Shown: one piece after another, positions 18,285-27,659 of the stretch
Numbering within the stretch: the first letter of the stretch is position 1
Layout: the number at the start of each line of letters is the position of its first letter
Source of the DNA: Schlesneria sp.
GTDB lineage: Bacteria; Planctomycetota; Planctomycetia; Planctomycetales; Planctomycetaceae
Direction of reading: 5' to 3'
DNA: 64,000 nt
Assembly: GCA_028291515.1 (NCBI GenBank)
Contig: JAQGHU010000107.1
Location: forward strand, 1-64,000
Notes under the pieces: generated by a model
What the model saw: the letters and a program-made list of their open reading frames with translations, nothing else
Databases searched by the model: none
What the model was told of the DNA's origin: nothing
Program-made: the position numbers and the translations under genes

Positions 18285-19013
18285 TTATTCACCACGTAAC
18301 TTCTTACCCAGCTTGTTGATGGCGTCACCGCATTCCTTGCGAGCGGCATTGAAGCCAGCCACGGTGACAGCGGATTCCTTCAAGTAATCGAGAATGATCG
18401 CTTCCGCACGCGCGATTTCGCGGCAAACGTCAGGAACTTCCGATGCGATCTCCGTCGGGACGGTCGTGACACCGTTCAGGTCGCCATGCAACAGGTCACC
18501 TGGATAGATGATGATGCCGCCCACTGTGATCGGGACATTGATCGAGATGATGTGGCAATAACCGTGAGCGGCGATCGCTCCATTGGTAAATGCGGGAAAA
18601 TTCAGACCATCGACCTGGGCAAGGTCGCGACCAGCCCCTGAAGTAATCAGGCCCTGAGCCCCAAATCGCTTGTAGGTCGTACACATGACTTCGCCGAAGG
18701 TGGCCGACGCGCACGGTTCGTCCAGGTCTTGAAAGACGATCACCGGGGGCCCGGGAATCTCGCTCATGGCATCGAGTTGAGCTCCGATACTTCCATAGAC
18801 ATCTCCACCGCGCGGCGGGGCCATGCTGCGGAAAGTTGAAGTCAACGCGTAACCAACCATGGGTGGAAACGCAGGAAAACAGGCCTTAATCGTTTCATTC
18901 AGATAGCCGGTGTTACGCGGCCGCAAATTCCAGAGTTCGACGGCATTGCAGACGGTAGGAGAATCAAACTGGCGTAGCTCGGCAAGTTGTTCGGGCGAGA
19001 GACCGGCAGGCAT
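18285..19013 (-). CDS. RraA-family (HMG/CHA aldolase-like) protein
   Basis: Predicted 242 aa from ATG 19013, preceded by AAAGGA about six bases upstream; the ORF extends six codons further to 19031. It has the RraA/demethylmenaquinone-methyltransferase-like fold. Relevant segments are [20 protein letters not shown] at the start, [20 protein letters not shown] followed by AGRDLAQV (the GxxxxxxAxxxGxxGxVxxGxxRD signature of the family), [16 protein letters not shown] (the metal/substrate Gly-Asp site), and a helical tail. Members include 4-hydroxy-4-methyl-2-oxoglutarate aldolase and oxaloacetate decarboxylase as well as RNase E inhibitors; which applies cannot be told. Repeat copy B sits directly upstream of its start. 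Confidence 0.88.
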   Translation of the reverse strand: MPAGLSPEQLAELRQFDSPTVCNAVELWNLRPRNTGYLNETIKACFPAFPPMVGYALTSTFRSMAPPRGGDVYGSIGAQLDAMSEIPGPPVIVFQDLDEPCASATFGEVMCTTYKRFGAQGLITSGAGRDLAQVDGLNFPAFTNGAIAAHGYCHIISINVPITVGGIIIYPGDLLHGDLNGVTTVPTEIASEVPDVCREIARAEAIILDYLKESAVTVAGFNAARKECGDAINKLGKKLRGE

Positions 19014-19045
19014 ACTGTTCCTTTCGGGCATCCAAGGCAGGATTT

Positions 19046-19141
19046 AGTGCGTGTCGCACTTACGTGTCGCGTTGAAACATGGGTTAGACTAAGCGGTATT
19101 CTGCTCGCGGGACGCCACAGTTAAGTGGGATGTACTCTAGA
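19046..19141 (+). repeat. 96-bp interspersed repeat, copy B
   Basis: Begins AGTGCGTGTCGCACT (inverted-repeat arms intact, one loop base changed from copies A and C) and ends at TCTAGA. It lies between the divergent starts of the RraA-like gene and the next DUF1501 gene, directly upstream of the former. Confidence 0.85.
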
Positions 19142-19296
19142 AGTGGGCAAGATGATACGCTGCCCATTGCAAACCGGGAAGGAATCGCATTCTTTGTGAC
19201 GATCGAGGTTCTCAAGCGGGTTCGAGGCAGGATATTATGGATCGGATCCAAGAACGTGCCCGATCGCCTGGCTCTTGAACTCAAGCAGATGTTGCC

Positions 19297-20724
19297 ATGC
19301 AAGACCGCTATCAGCCTCATCATGTTCAGGTTCCTTCTCGTCGTGAGTTTCTTTCACGTGCAGGAGGGGGATTCGGAGCGATCGCACTCGCAGGCCTGAT
19401 GGCCGAGCAGCAGCCGCGAGCGAACGCTTCGCCACTGCCGACATTGAGGCCGCACTTTTTTGGCAAGGCACGCAACGTCATCTTTCTCTTCATGGATGGC
19501 GGCCCCAGTCACCTGGATACCTTCGATCCCAAGCCGCTCGTCAATGAGATGGCGGGCAAGCCATTGCCGCAGTCGATTAAACGCGTCATCACTCCGATGG
19601 GTGTTTCCGAGAATCCATTGCTGGCGAGTCAGCGGAAGTGGACGCAATACGGTGACAGCGGCTTGCCTGTGTCAGACTGGTACGCGAATGTGGGCGAGTG
19701 TGCCGATGACTTGTGCGTGATTCGATCATGCACCTCTGACGCACTGAACCATGTCGGCGGCGTCTGCCAGATGAACACCGGAAGCATGCTGGCGGGGCGG
19801 CCGAGCTTGGGAGCGTGGGTGAACTACGGATTAGGATCCGAGAACCGGAATCTGCCTGGATTCGTGGTGATGATGGACAGCGATCGCGAGCCGCCAGGTG
19901 GCAATCGCATCTGGGGCTCTGGCTTCATGCCGGCGACACATCAAGGAACGAAGTTCCTCGCAGGAAAACGCCCCATCCTATACCTGGACACTCCTGAGGG
20001 AATCAGTGATCAGCGGCAACTTGGCAAGTTGGGTTTCATCGACGAACTAAATCGCCAGCATTCGGCATTGCGACCCGGCGATAGCGAGCTTGAGGCGCGG
20101 ATCGCCTCGTATGAACTGGCGTTTCGCATGCAAGCGCAGGCTCCCGAAGCGGTCGACCTGTCGAATGAAACCCAGCAGACACAAGAAGCCTACGGAATGA
20201 CTGAAAAGCGGACTCAGGCATTTGGCCGGAACTGTCTGCTGGCTCGTCGGCTGATCGAACGCGGAGTTCGCTTCGTCCAACTCTATTCGGGGTCTGGCAG
20301 CAAGTGGGATGCTCACAGCAAGATCGAAGAGAATCACAGCCTGCATTGCAGCGAAACTGATAAGCCCATCGCGGCGCTGCTGCGCGACTTGAAGCAACGC
20401 GGATTGCTTGACGAGACGCTCGTCATCTGGGGCGGCGAGTTTGGTCGAACGCCGATGAGCGAGAAGGGTGATGGTCGCGATCACAATCCCTACGGGTTTA
20501 CCACCTGGCTGGCCGGTGGCGGCGTAAAGGGGGGCCAAGTCATCGGGGCCACCGATGAATTCGGAATGCATGCCGTCGATCAAAAGGTCCACGTGCATTC
20601 ATTGCACGCCACCATCCTGGCGGCGATGGGGGTCGATCACACCGAACTGACCTACCGACTGCAGGGGCGAGCCGAGCGTGCCACCGTGAACGAGGGTGAA
20701 ATCGTCAGTCGGGCATTTGGCTGA
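19297..20724 (+). CDS. DUF1501 family protein
   Basis: Predicted 475 aa. Twin-arginine leader: VPSRREFLSRAGGGFGAIAL then AGLMAEQQPRANA. DUF1501 motifs are NVIFLFMDGGPSHLDTFDPK, RRLIERGVRFVQLYSGSGSK, LVIWGGEFGRTPMSEKGDGR and DHNPYGFTTWLAGGGVKGGQ. It is a predicted exported member of the alkaline-phosphatase-like superfamily of unknown substrate. No DUF1549 partner is adjacent on this strand, unlike the 14871-17921 pair. It ends at the bidirectional terminator 20753-20783. Confidence 0.93.
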   Translation: MQDRYQPHHVQVPSRREFLSRAGGGFGAIALAGLMAEQQPRANASPLPTLRPHFFGKARNVIFLFMDGGPSHLDTFDPKPLVNEMAGKPLPQSIKRVITPMGVSENPLLASQRKWTQYGDSGLPVSDWYANVGECADDLCVIRSCTSDALNHVGGVCQMNTGSMLAGRPSLGAWVNYGLGSENRNLPGFVVMMDSDREPPGGNRIWGSGFMPATHQGTKFLAGKRPILYLDTPEGISDQRQLGKLGFIDELNRQHSALRPGDSELEARIASYELAFRMQAQAPEAVDLSNETQQTQEAYGMTEKRTQAFGRNCLLARRLIERGVRFVQLYSGSGSKWDAHSKIEENHSLHCSETDKPIAALLRDLKQRGLLDETLVIWGGEFGRTPMSEKGDGRDHNPYGFTTWLAGGGVKGGQVIGATDEFGMHAVDQKVHVHSLHATILAAMGVDHTELTYRLQGRAERATVNEGEIVSRAFG

Positions 20725-20752
20725 GTGCAGGTCGCTGCTGACGTATAAAGAA

Positions 20753-20783
20753 GAAGCCCCGCTGATGAGCGGGGCTTCTTTTT
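20753..20783. terminator. bidirectional terminator
   Basis: A 12-bp GC-rich stem (GAAGCCCCGCT / AGCGGGGCTTC) followed by TTTTTATTT on the plus strand and preceded by an A-rich run. It sits between two convergent genes and probably serves both. Confidence 0.85.
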
Positions 20784-20805
20784 ATTTAGCTGTCCTTCGT
20801 CGACG

Positions 20806-22344
20806 TTACTTGGCGGCTGGCGTGAACAGCTTGCTGGTATGTCCGTCGGACGTTTTCTGAGGAGCAGACTTCTTGGACGTTGTCGAATTGAAATTTCCAG
20901 AGACGTTGCCCGTCGATGATCGATCACCGATCGATTCGCCAGCGGAGGCACTGGCAGCTCCGGCCTTCAGGTTGAAGGGACGTTCTTGACCTGGTCGGAA
21001 CATGCGTCGCTTTGATTCGAAGCCGATGAAGGCCAGGAAGTCATTCAGCTTGATCGTGCGCACGCCATTCACGCGTGCTTCCTTGACCATTTCGATTTCG
21101 TGCTTGCGGATCTCATTTACGCGATCGCGTTCGGTCACGGGAACTTGATCAGGTTCGGGGATCAGGCCGCGAACCAGGAACTTCGTGTGGACGGTGATCT
21201 TCGAACCTTCTGGCAATCGCTTGCCGTTTTCGTCTACGTAGGTGTCGACATCAGCACCCGAAATCGCAAGCAGCTGCTTCAATTCTTCCCAGTCGCTTTT
21301 GCCATCGCCATCGAGGTCCATCAAACCGACGAAGGCGATCTTTTCGACCAGCCCGGGGCTCCACAAGGGGGTATAGATCAGATCGTTGGCCACCATGGGG
21401 CGGAACAGGTCTTCATCAAGGATCCGGGCTTCCGCGATGTGAGATCCCAGGATGCGGGTCACTTCGATCTTACCCTTGATGTCTTCAGCCCCACGGCCGA
21501 CACCATGATTTTCTTTGGAGTACACGCTGAAGGTCATGCGTGGTTTCAGGAAGTCGTCTGCTCCCAAATTGATCCAGACCAGCTTCGCTGAGTTGTCGAC
21601 GCGTTGAATCAAACCCTTGGCGATCTCGAAACTGGTTTTCTCGATTTCGTTCAGTTTCTCTCGCAGCAGTTCGATGCGGTTTTCCAGTTGGGCAACTTCG
21701 TTGTTCTTGGTCTTCAACGTCTTTTCGTGAGCTTCTTTTTCCGCAGCCAGATCAGCGGTCAGCGTATTCTTGTCCTGCTTGACCTGATCCAACTCGTCCT
21801 GCTTGGCTTTGAGTCGTTCGTCCTGCACCGAAATCACGTCACGTTTATCAGACTCGGCCTTCGATTGAGCCTTGTTGGCGGTATCGACGCGTGCGCTCAG
21901 CTTGTCACGTTCTGCCTTCAGATCCCTCTCCAGCGTGGCGACTTGGCCAGCCTTCGAATCGCGATCGGCCAAGGCTGCATCGAGAGCTTCTCGCAGTTTC
22001 TGCATGGATTCCGCGTAGTCTTTACCGATGAATTCCTTACCGAAGTCGGTCATGTTCTTCAATGCCGCGGCCTTGACGGTGTTGGCGTTTTGTGGATTGG
22101 TGGAATCATCCACCAAGTCGAACATGTAACCGATCGTCTTTTTGAGGGTTTGAACTTCGTCCATGCGAGCGGACGCGATTCGCTTCTGATCGCTGACTTG
22201 CTTCGTCAGTTCGGTCATCGCCGCCGCTTGATCCGAGTATTCCCGGTGGTTCATGTACGACACAATGCCCAGCACGACCGTAATCATCACGAAGACAATC
22301 AGCGCGTAGTGGACAGCACCGGGTTTGTTGGAAGCGGCAGCCAT
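20806..22344 (-). CDS. membrane-anchored coiled-coil protein
   Basis: Predicted 512 aa from ATG 22344, preceded by GGAGGG eight bases upstream; an ORF extension starts at 22362. One N-terminal membrane helix (ALIVFVMITVVLGIVSYM) is followed by long coiled-coil heptads over about residues 30-260 (Gln/Lys/Asp/Glu-rich, for example KAESDKRDVISVQDERLKAK). A beta-rich domain (about 265-400) then contains LMDLDGDGKSDWEELKQLLA, which resembles a calcium-binding EF-hand-type loop, and the C-terminal 100 residues are low-complexity and polar. The topology suggests a periplasmic or cell-envelope spacer. I do not recognise a named family; similar proteins are common in planctomycetes. Confidence 0.85.
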   Translation of the reverse strand: MAAASNKPGAVHYALIVFVMITVVLGIVSYMNHREYSDQAAAMTELTKQVSDQKRIASARMDEVQTLKKTIGYMFDLVDDSTNPQNANTVKAAALKNMTDFGKEFIGKDYAESMQKLREALDAALADRDSKAGQVATLERDLKAERDKLSARVDTANKAQSKAESDKRDVISVQDERLKAKQDELDQVKQDKNTLTADLAAEKEAHEKTLKTKNNEVAQLENRIELLREKLNEIEKTSFEIAKGLIQRVDNSAKLVWINLGADDFLKPRMTFSVYSKENHGVGRGAEDIKGKIEVTRILGSHIAEARILDEDLFRPMVANDLIYTPLWSPGLVEKIAFVGLMDLDGDGKSDWEELKQLLAISGADVDTYVDENGKRLPEGSKITVHTKFLVRGLIPEPDQVPVTERDRVNEIRKHEIEMVKEARVNGVRTIKLNDFLAFIGFESKRRMFRPGQERPFNLKAGAASASAGESIGDRSSTGNVSGNFNSTTSKKSAPQKTSDGHTSKLFTPAAK

Positions 22345-22815
22345 GGGTTTTCCCTCCGGCAAACGTTAAGACATGGATTTCAGGCGGCAAACCTGCGGAT
22401 GGGCAAGGACTTGCGGCAAACGATCAACCAACAGTGGTTTTGGGGCGTGCTGGTTGAGTTTGCTAGATCTATCTAGTGTTACGGTGGCTTAGTGGTCAGT
22501 CAAGCAGTTTCCGGCACAGGCGGGAATTCTGCCGTCTTTTTCGTCGATCGCTCATGGCTGAATGGAATTGGCAGCGGGTTCACCTCCGTCAGGGAGTGAG
22601 CGCGCGGCAGTTCGTTGACGTTGTGTCGGCAGTTTTATCTCTCGCGCCTGCGATGAAACACATTTGCCAGAAGAGGTTCTGACGAGTCTGTTGGTCGGTG
22701 CCGAATAGTCCGGTTCTGCTGGCCATTCAGTCGCTGCAGGTCAATAATATGGCTCTCCAATCGTCCCGCTTCGCAGCACCGACTCGCTGCCGCTTTTCCT
22801 GCTTTCGGCGACCAA
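22345..22815. other. 471-bp divergent intergenic region
   Basis: It separates the coiled-coil gene (minus) from polA (plus). A 14-bp palindrome, CTAGATCTATCTAG, lies at about 22463. The overlapping small ORFs show no coding signals. No gene or clear promoter boxes are seen. Confidence 0.4.
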
Positions 22816-25797
22816 ATGTCCGATACTGTTTTCCTGATCGACACCTTTTCCCTGATGTTTCAGGTGTTTCACGCGATCCCGCCGATGACCAGTCCGGCCG
22901 GAATGCCGACGAATGCCGTCTTCGGGTTTAGCCGCGACCTGGTGTCGCTACTCCAGGTCCACAAGCCAAGTTGGCTGATCTGCGCGATGGAATCGACGGG
23001 TCCAGGCGAGCGTGAGGCCTTTTACGCAGAATACAAAGCGCACCGCGCCCCCATGCCCGACGATCTGCGGCCGCAAGTGCCGCTATTGACGGAAGTAGTT
23101 CAGGCGTTTCGTATTCCGGCAGTTCAATATGATGGTTGGGAAGCGGACGACGTGATCGCCACGCTGACCCGCCAAGCGGTCGAACGCGGGTATCAAGTCC
23201 GGATCGTGACCAGCGACAAAGACGCCCGACAACTGCTGGGCCCTCAAGTCCAGATGTACAACATCAGGAAGAACACGTATCTGGACGAGGCGGCGCTCCT
23301 GGTCGATTGGGGAGTGCGTCCCGATCAGGTCGTGGACTTCCAAGCACTGGTTGGCGACGCCGTTGACAATGTTCCCGGCGTGCCGCTGGTCGGTCCGAAG
23401 AAGGCTTCGGCGCTACTCCAACAGTTCGAGACCTTGGAAGGGGTTCTCGCCAACGCCGACAAAGCTCCAGGCGCGAAGCTGAAAGAGAATCTAAAGCAGT
23501 TCGCCGATCAGGCGCGACTCAGCCAACATCTGGTGCGGCTCAATCAGGAACTCCCTCTGAATTTCGATTGGGAAGGAACCCGCAACGTCCAACCCGATGT
23601 GCCCGCACTGCAGGAGCTGTTTCGAAAATTCGGTTTCCGGCGGCTCGTGGACGATGTCCGCCAGTTCGACTCCACCGCGGCGCCTGCCCCTGAGAAGCCA
23701 GAAGCTCGATCCTCATCTCGTTCGTTGTTTGATGACGTACCGGAGCCCCGCGGTTCTGGTTTCATGCCGGCCGTGGCAGAGGACACATCTGCCCCGCCGA
23801 AAGACCCGTTGCCAGCCTTATCACCTGGCGGGCCGCGCACTTGGGGAATCGTTGACACCCCAGAGAAGTTGGCCGCGCTGATGACACAGCTGCGCGAGCA
23901 ACCTCGATTCTGTCTCGACTTGGAAACGACAGATCTCGACCCTCGCTCGGCTCAAATCGTTGGCTGGGCGATCTGCTGGCGAGCGGGCGATGCCTGGTAT
24001 TTGCCCACACTCGGTCCGGCAGGCAGCCCACTTCTTGACGGAGCCGCCGTTGTCGAGGCGATGCGACCGATTCTGGAAAATCCTGCGCTTCGACTCGTGA
24101 ACCAGAACATCAAGTACGACTTGATGGTGCTCGACTGTCACGGGATTCATGTCCCCGCCGAGTCCATCGATGTCGATCCGATGGTCGGCGATTACTTGCT
24201 TGATCCCGGTGCCCGCTCGCATGGGTTGGAGACTCTGATCGAGAAGTATTTGCGACAGACCAGTATCTCGATCAAGGAACTGATTGGGTCGGGCAAGTCG
24301 ACCAAGAACATGGTCAACGTCCCTGTCGAAAAGGCGGCCGAGTATGCTTCGGAAGATGCCGACCTGACGCTGCAGTTGGCCGACATCATCTCCGCGAAGC
24401 TGAAAGAGCAAGGTCTGTGGGATCTGTACTGGAACCTGGAACGACCATTGATCCCGGTCCTCGCCGAGATGGAACAAATCGGCATCCGCGTCGACTCGGA
24501 TGAACTTCGCCGACAGAGCGCCAGCCTCTCCATCCGCCTCAACGAGTTGATGAAAGAGATCCACGGGATCGCCGGGCACGAGTTCAACATCGATTCTCCT
24601 AAGCAACTGCAGGTCGTGCTGTTTGAAGAGCTGAAGCTGCCAGTGAAAAAGAAGACGCGAACGGGTGCCAGCACGGATCAGGACGTTCTCGAAGAGTTGG
24701 CCACGTTGCATCAGTTGCCTGCCAAGATCATCGAGCATCGCCATTTATCAAAGCTCAAGGGAACGTATCTCGACGCGCTACCGTCGTTGGTTCATTCCCG
24801 CACCGGACGGATTCACACGTCATTCAATCAGGTCGTCGCCTCCACGGGCCGGCTCAGTTCCAGTGATCCGAACCTGCAAAACATTCCGATCCGCACCGCT
24901 GAAGGGGAGCGGATTCGACGCGCGTTCGTCGCGTCACGGAACATCCCCGTGCAGGCGCTGGCTGAAAGCGGAGCCTCAACAGTTGCACCAAAGTCGAAGA
25001 AAAGCCTCTTTGACGAAGACGACATTCATCCCGTCGACGCAGCGAGCCGCTTGTCGCTGCAGATGTCACGCGAAGACCACGGTGACTCCAGTGAGGACTG
25101 GTGCCTGCTCTGCGCCGACTATTCGCAGATCGAGTTGCGAGTCCTGGCTCATTACAGCCAGGATCGAGAGTTGATTACCGCGTTCGAACAGGGAGTCGAC
25201 ATTCACACGGCCGTGGCCGCGCAAGTGTTTGGAGTCGATCGCGAAGCCGTCACCAGCGAGCAGCGACGTATGGCGAAGGCGGTGAACTTCGGCGTCATCT
25301 ACGGCCAAAGCCCCTTCGGACTGGCCGCCGCACTGGGAATCGACAAGAAAGAGGCGGGCGCGTTCATCGACGGCTATTTCGCGAAGTATTCTGGAGTCGC
25401 TCAGTTCATCGAAGAGACGCTCTCTGATGTCGGACGAAATGGGTTCGCCAAAACGATCCTGGGTCGCCGCCGGTTCATCGATGGAATCCGCGCCAATCGC
25501 AACCGCAGCTTGAACATGCCTGAACGAACCGCGGTGAACTCGGTCATTCAAGGTTCGGCCGCAGACCTGATCAAGCTGGCGATGCTCGCGGTGCATCGGC
25601 GCATTGAACAAGAGCAGCATCCCGGCCGAATGCTGCTGCAGATTCATGACGAACTCGTTTTCGAATCTCCACGATCCGCGCTGCCAACGCTGGTGGAACT
25701 GGTCCGCCACGAAATGCAGAATGCGATGAAATTGTCAGTGCCGCTGGTCGTTGATGTCTCCGTTGGCCAGAATTGGCTTGAGACTCTGCCCACCTAG
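22816..25797 (+). CDS. polA: DNA polymerase I with 5'-3' and 3'-5' exonuclease domains
   Basis: Predicted 993 aa. Repair and Okazaki-primer-removal polymerase. N-terminal FEN-type 5' nuclease (about 1-290; EADDVIATLTRQAVERGYQV, ALVGDAVDNVPGVPLVGPKK). A linker with SRSLFDD at about 300. A DEDD proofreading domain (about 335-530) with its key residues intact (FCLDLETTDLD, NQNIKYDLMVL, YASEDADLTL). Then the family-A polymerase with motif A DYSQIELRVLAH (about 768), motif B RRMAKAVNFGVIYGQSPFGL and motif C LLQIHDELVFE. It is longer than E. coli Pol I mainly through about 55 extra residues between RIRRAFVAS and motif A, including SKKSLFDEDD. It is expected to be fully active. Confidence 0.97.
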   Translation: MSDTVFLIDTFSLMFQVFHAIPPMTSPAGMPTNAVFGFSRDLVSLLQVHKPSWLICAMESTGPGEREAFYAEYKAHRAPMPDDLRPQVPLLTEVVQAFRIPAVQYDGWEADDVIATLTRQAVERGYQVRIVTSDKDARQLLGPQVQMYNIRKNTYLDEAALLVDWGVRPDQVVDFQALVGDAVDNVPGVPLVGPKKASALLQQFETLEGVLANADKAPGAKLKENLKQFADQARLSQHLVRLNQELPLNFDWEGTRNVQPDVPALQELFRKFGFRRLVDDVRQFDSTAAPAPEKPEARSSSRSLFDDVPEPRGSGFMPAVAEDTSAPPKDPLPALSPGGPRTWGIVDTPEKLAALMTQLREQPRFCLDLETTDLDPRSAQIVGWAICWRAGDAWYLPTLGPAGSPLLDGAAVVEAMRPILENPALRLVNQNIKYDLMVLDCHGIHVPAESIDVDPMVGDYLLDPGARSHGLETLIEKYLRQTSISIKELIGSGKSTKNMVNVPVEKAAEYASEDADLTLQLADIISAKLKEQGLWDLYWNLERPLIPVLAEMEQIGIRVDSDELRRQSASLSIRLNELMKEIHGIAGHEFNIDSPKQLQVVLFEELKLPVKKKTRTGASTDQDVLEELATLHQLPAKIIEHRHLSKLKGTYLDALPSLVHSRTGRIHTSFNQVVASTGRLSSSDPNLQNIPIRTAEGERIRRAFVASRNIPVQALAESGASTVAPKSKKSLFDEDDIHPVDAASRLSLQMSREDHGDSSEDWCLLCADYSQIELRVLAHYSQDRELITAFEQGVDIHTAVAAQVFGVDREAVTSEQRRMAKAVNFGVIYGQSPFGLAAALGIDKKEAGAFIDGYFAKYSGVAQFIEETLSDVGRNGFAKTILGRRRFIDGIRANRNRSLNMPERTAVNSVIQGSAADLIKLAMLAVHRRIEQEQHPGRMLLQIHDELVFESPRSALPTLVELVRHEMQNAMKLSVPLVVDVSVGQNWLETLPT

Positions 25798-25939
25798 CGC
25801 CGTCCCTCGATCAGTTAACAATCATGTTGCTATCCGGAAGTCCTCATCCAAGGTGCATCTTGCAGGGGTGTTCTTGAACAGGTAGTCTTTCGCAACAATG
25901 TTTGCCGATGCAACTCTGGCTTGTTAGGAACAGTCCGTC

Positions 25940-27385
25940 ATGCCAAACCGATCGTTTGGTCATCCTGGTCTCAACCGCCGAACGGCGATTCAGGCCGGCG
26001 CGGTGGGATTGTTGGGACTTGGCAGCAATCATCTCGCCGCCTTGCGCGAGGCGACCGCGGCGACTGCGAGCGGGACTCCGCCGCGATCCGTGATCTACAT
26101 CTTCCTCTCGGGCGGACTCGGACAGCACGATAGCTTCGACATGAAGCCGATGGCTCCTGATAACATCCGAGGCGACTTCCAGCCGATTGCGACTCGGACA
26201 CCGGGTATCGAGATCTGCGAGCATCTGCCACGCCTGGCCGCTCGCAGCCATCTGTGGTCGCTGGTTCGATCGCTCACGCATCCCTCGAACGATCATTCGC
26301 TGGCTCATCACATTATGTTGACGGGTCGCAGCACGGCACCGCCGACATTCGACGCGAACAAACCGATGCCGGGTGACTGGCCTTCGATCGCGGCGATTGC
26401 CGGAGACCTGACGACTCGTCGCAACAATCTGCCGCCAGCCGTCGTCCTGCCTGAACGGCTGATTCATCGGACCGGTCGCGTGATCCCCGGCCAATTCGCG
26501 GGCCATATGGGGCCTCGTCGAGATCCCTGGTTCATCGATGCGTCTCCGTTCAACAGCGAAACGTACGGAGCCTATCCCGAGTACGAGTTTCATCATGCTC
26601 GTGGCGGCGAGAAAACGAAATCGCTGTCGTTTCAAGCTCCAAACCTTTCGCTCCCGGTGGCGTTGACCCAAGGACGCCTGGCAAATCGCTTGGAATTGCT
26701 GAAGGGGATTGATCACCAGCGAGCTCAACTAGAAGCCGCTGCCGTCACTGAAAAGTTCGACCGACACCGTCAGTCGGCAGTGTCGCTGCTGACCGATCAG
26801 CAGGTCCGCCACGCCTTCGACGTGACGAGTGCCTCCCCCAAAGATCTGGACCGCTACGGCCGCAATTCATTCGGTTGGTCCCTGCTGATGGCCCGGCGTC
26901 TGGTCGATGCAGGGGTGAACCTGGTTCAGGTGAATCTGGGCAACAATGAAGCGTGGGATACGCACGGCAATGCGTTTCCAAGTTTGAAAGACTACCTGTT
27001 CCCACCGACTGACCAATCGCTCTCGGCATTGCTCGACGATCTGGAAGCCAGTGGTCGGCTGAGCGAGACTTTAATCGTGATGGCGGGCGAATTCGGCCGC
27101 ACTCCGAAAGTCTTCGGCCTGCCGCAACACTACAAACTTCCGGGCCGAGACCACTGGGGTGCCGTGCAAACGGTCTGGCTGGCAGGGGGCGGAATCATCG
27201 GCGGTCGCGTCATCGGCTCGTCGGATAAAATCGGTGGATATCCCGCTGCCGACCCGCAAACACCCGAGAATCTAGCCGCCACAATTTATTCGTCACTGGG
27301 TCTTCCCTCCGAAGTCGCCTGGCACGACGACCTGGGCCGCCCTCACCACATTTACCACGGCGATCCGATCCGCGGATTGACGTAA
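25940..27385 (+). CDS. DUF1501 family protein
   Basis: Predicted 481 aa. Tat-like leader (LNRRTAIQAGAVGLLGLG). Motifs are SVIYIFLSGGLGQHDSFDMK, VNLVQVNLGNNEAWDTHGNA, LIVMAGEFGRTPKVFGLPQH, GRDHWGAVQTVWLAGGGIIG and GYPAADPQTPENLAATIYSS. It is a third DUF1501 paralogue in the window, probably exported, of unknown substrate. It lies directly upstream of the tRNA-Gln gene and outside the island. Confidence 0.93.
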   Translation: MPNRSFGHPGLNRRTAIQAGAVGLLGLGSNHLAALREATAATASGTPPRSVIYIFLSGGLGQHDSFDMKPMAPDNIRGDFQPIATRTPGIEICEHLPRLAARSHLWSLVRSLTHPSNDHSLAHHIMLTGRSTAPPTFDANKPMPGDWPSIAAIAGDLTTRRNNLPPAVVLPERLIHRTGRVIPGQFAGHMGPRRDPWFIDASPFNSETYGAYPEYEFHHARGGEKTKSLSFQAPNLSLPVALTQGRLANRLELLKGIDHQRAQLEAAAVTEKFDRHRQSAVSLLTDQQVRHAFDVTSASPKDLDRYGRNSFGWSLLMARRLVDAGVNLVQVNLGNNEAWDTHGNAFPSLKDYLFPPTDQSLSALLDDLEASGRLSETLIVMAGEFGRTPKVFGLPQHYKLPGRDHWGAVQTVWLAGGGIIGGRVIGSSDKIGGYPAADPQTPENLAATIYSSLGLPSEVAWHDDLGRPHHIYHGDPIRGLT

Positions 27386-27467
27386 CATCAGAAACTGCCA
27401 ACGAGTTCCCGTCTCAACCTTGCCAGCAATCGCATTCATGCGATAGATTACGCCCCACGCACGAGGG

Positions 27468-27538
27468 TGCCCGATAGTGTAACGGTAGCACAACAGATTT
27501 TGGTTCTGTTTGTCCAGGTTCGAATCCTGGTCGGGCAA
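27468..27538 (+). tRNA. tRNA-Gln (anticodon UUG)
   Basis: A 71-nt cloverleaf: acceptor arms TGCCCGA / TCGGGCA, D-arm with AACGGTAGC, anticodon stem ACAGA / TCTGT around loop TTTTGGT (anticodon TTG at 27500-27502), and T-arm CCAGGTTCGAATCCTGG. CCA is not encoded. A hairpin terminator follows at 27585. Its 3' part is the start of the direct repeat that bounds the integron island. Confidence 0.95.
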
Positions 27539-27621
27539 CTTATGCTTGTCACCGGAAGGTGGCGGCTAGAGTGAATTAGTGAAAGGACTTGGAGCTTGTG
27601 GGCTCTGAGTCCTTTTTTGTT
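27515..27621 (+). repeat. left direct repeat of the island (tRNA-Gln 3' end plus terminator)
   Basis: 107 bp covering the T-arm and acceptor 3' strand of tRNA-Gln plus its downstream terminator. It matches 34729-34835 at roughly 95 percent by eye: one G lost in the acceptor, one small indel and two substitutions in the terminator hairpin. Weaker similarity continues to about 27652. The two copies enclose about 7.1 kb, which contains the whole integron. Confidence 0.85.
27585..27618 (+). terminator. tRNA-Gln terminator
   Basis: GGACTTGGAGC / GGCTCTGAGTCC form a near-perfect 12-bp stem around TTGT, followed by six T. It is duplicated at 34799-34832. Confidence 0.8.
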
Positions 27622-27659
27622 ACCAATGCGAATTGAGGGCAGACATCGGGCTTGCGTGG

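Noticed and set aside
21604-22476. 290-aa plus-strand ORF
   Set aside because: Antisense to the coiled-coil gene; the apparent hydrophobic repeats are a reverse image of charged heptads.
23821-24744. 307-aa minus-strand ORF within polA
   Set aside because: Shadow of polA, whose exonuclease and polymerase motifs are unambiguous.
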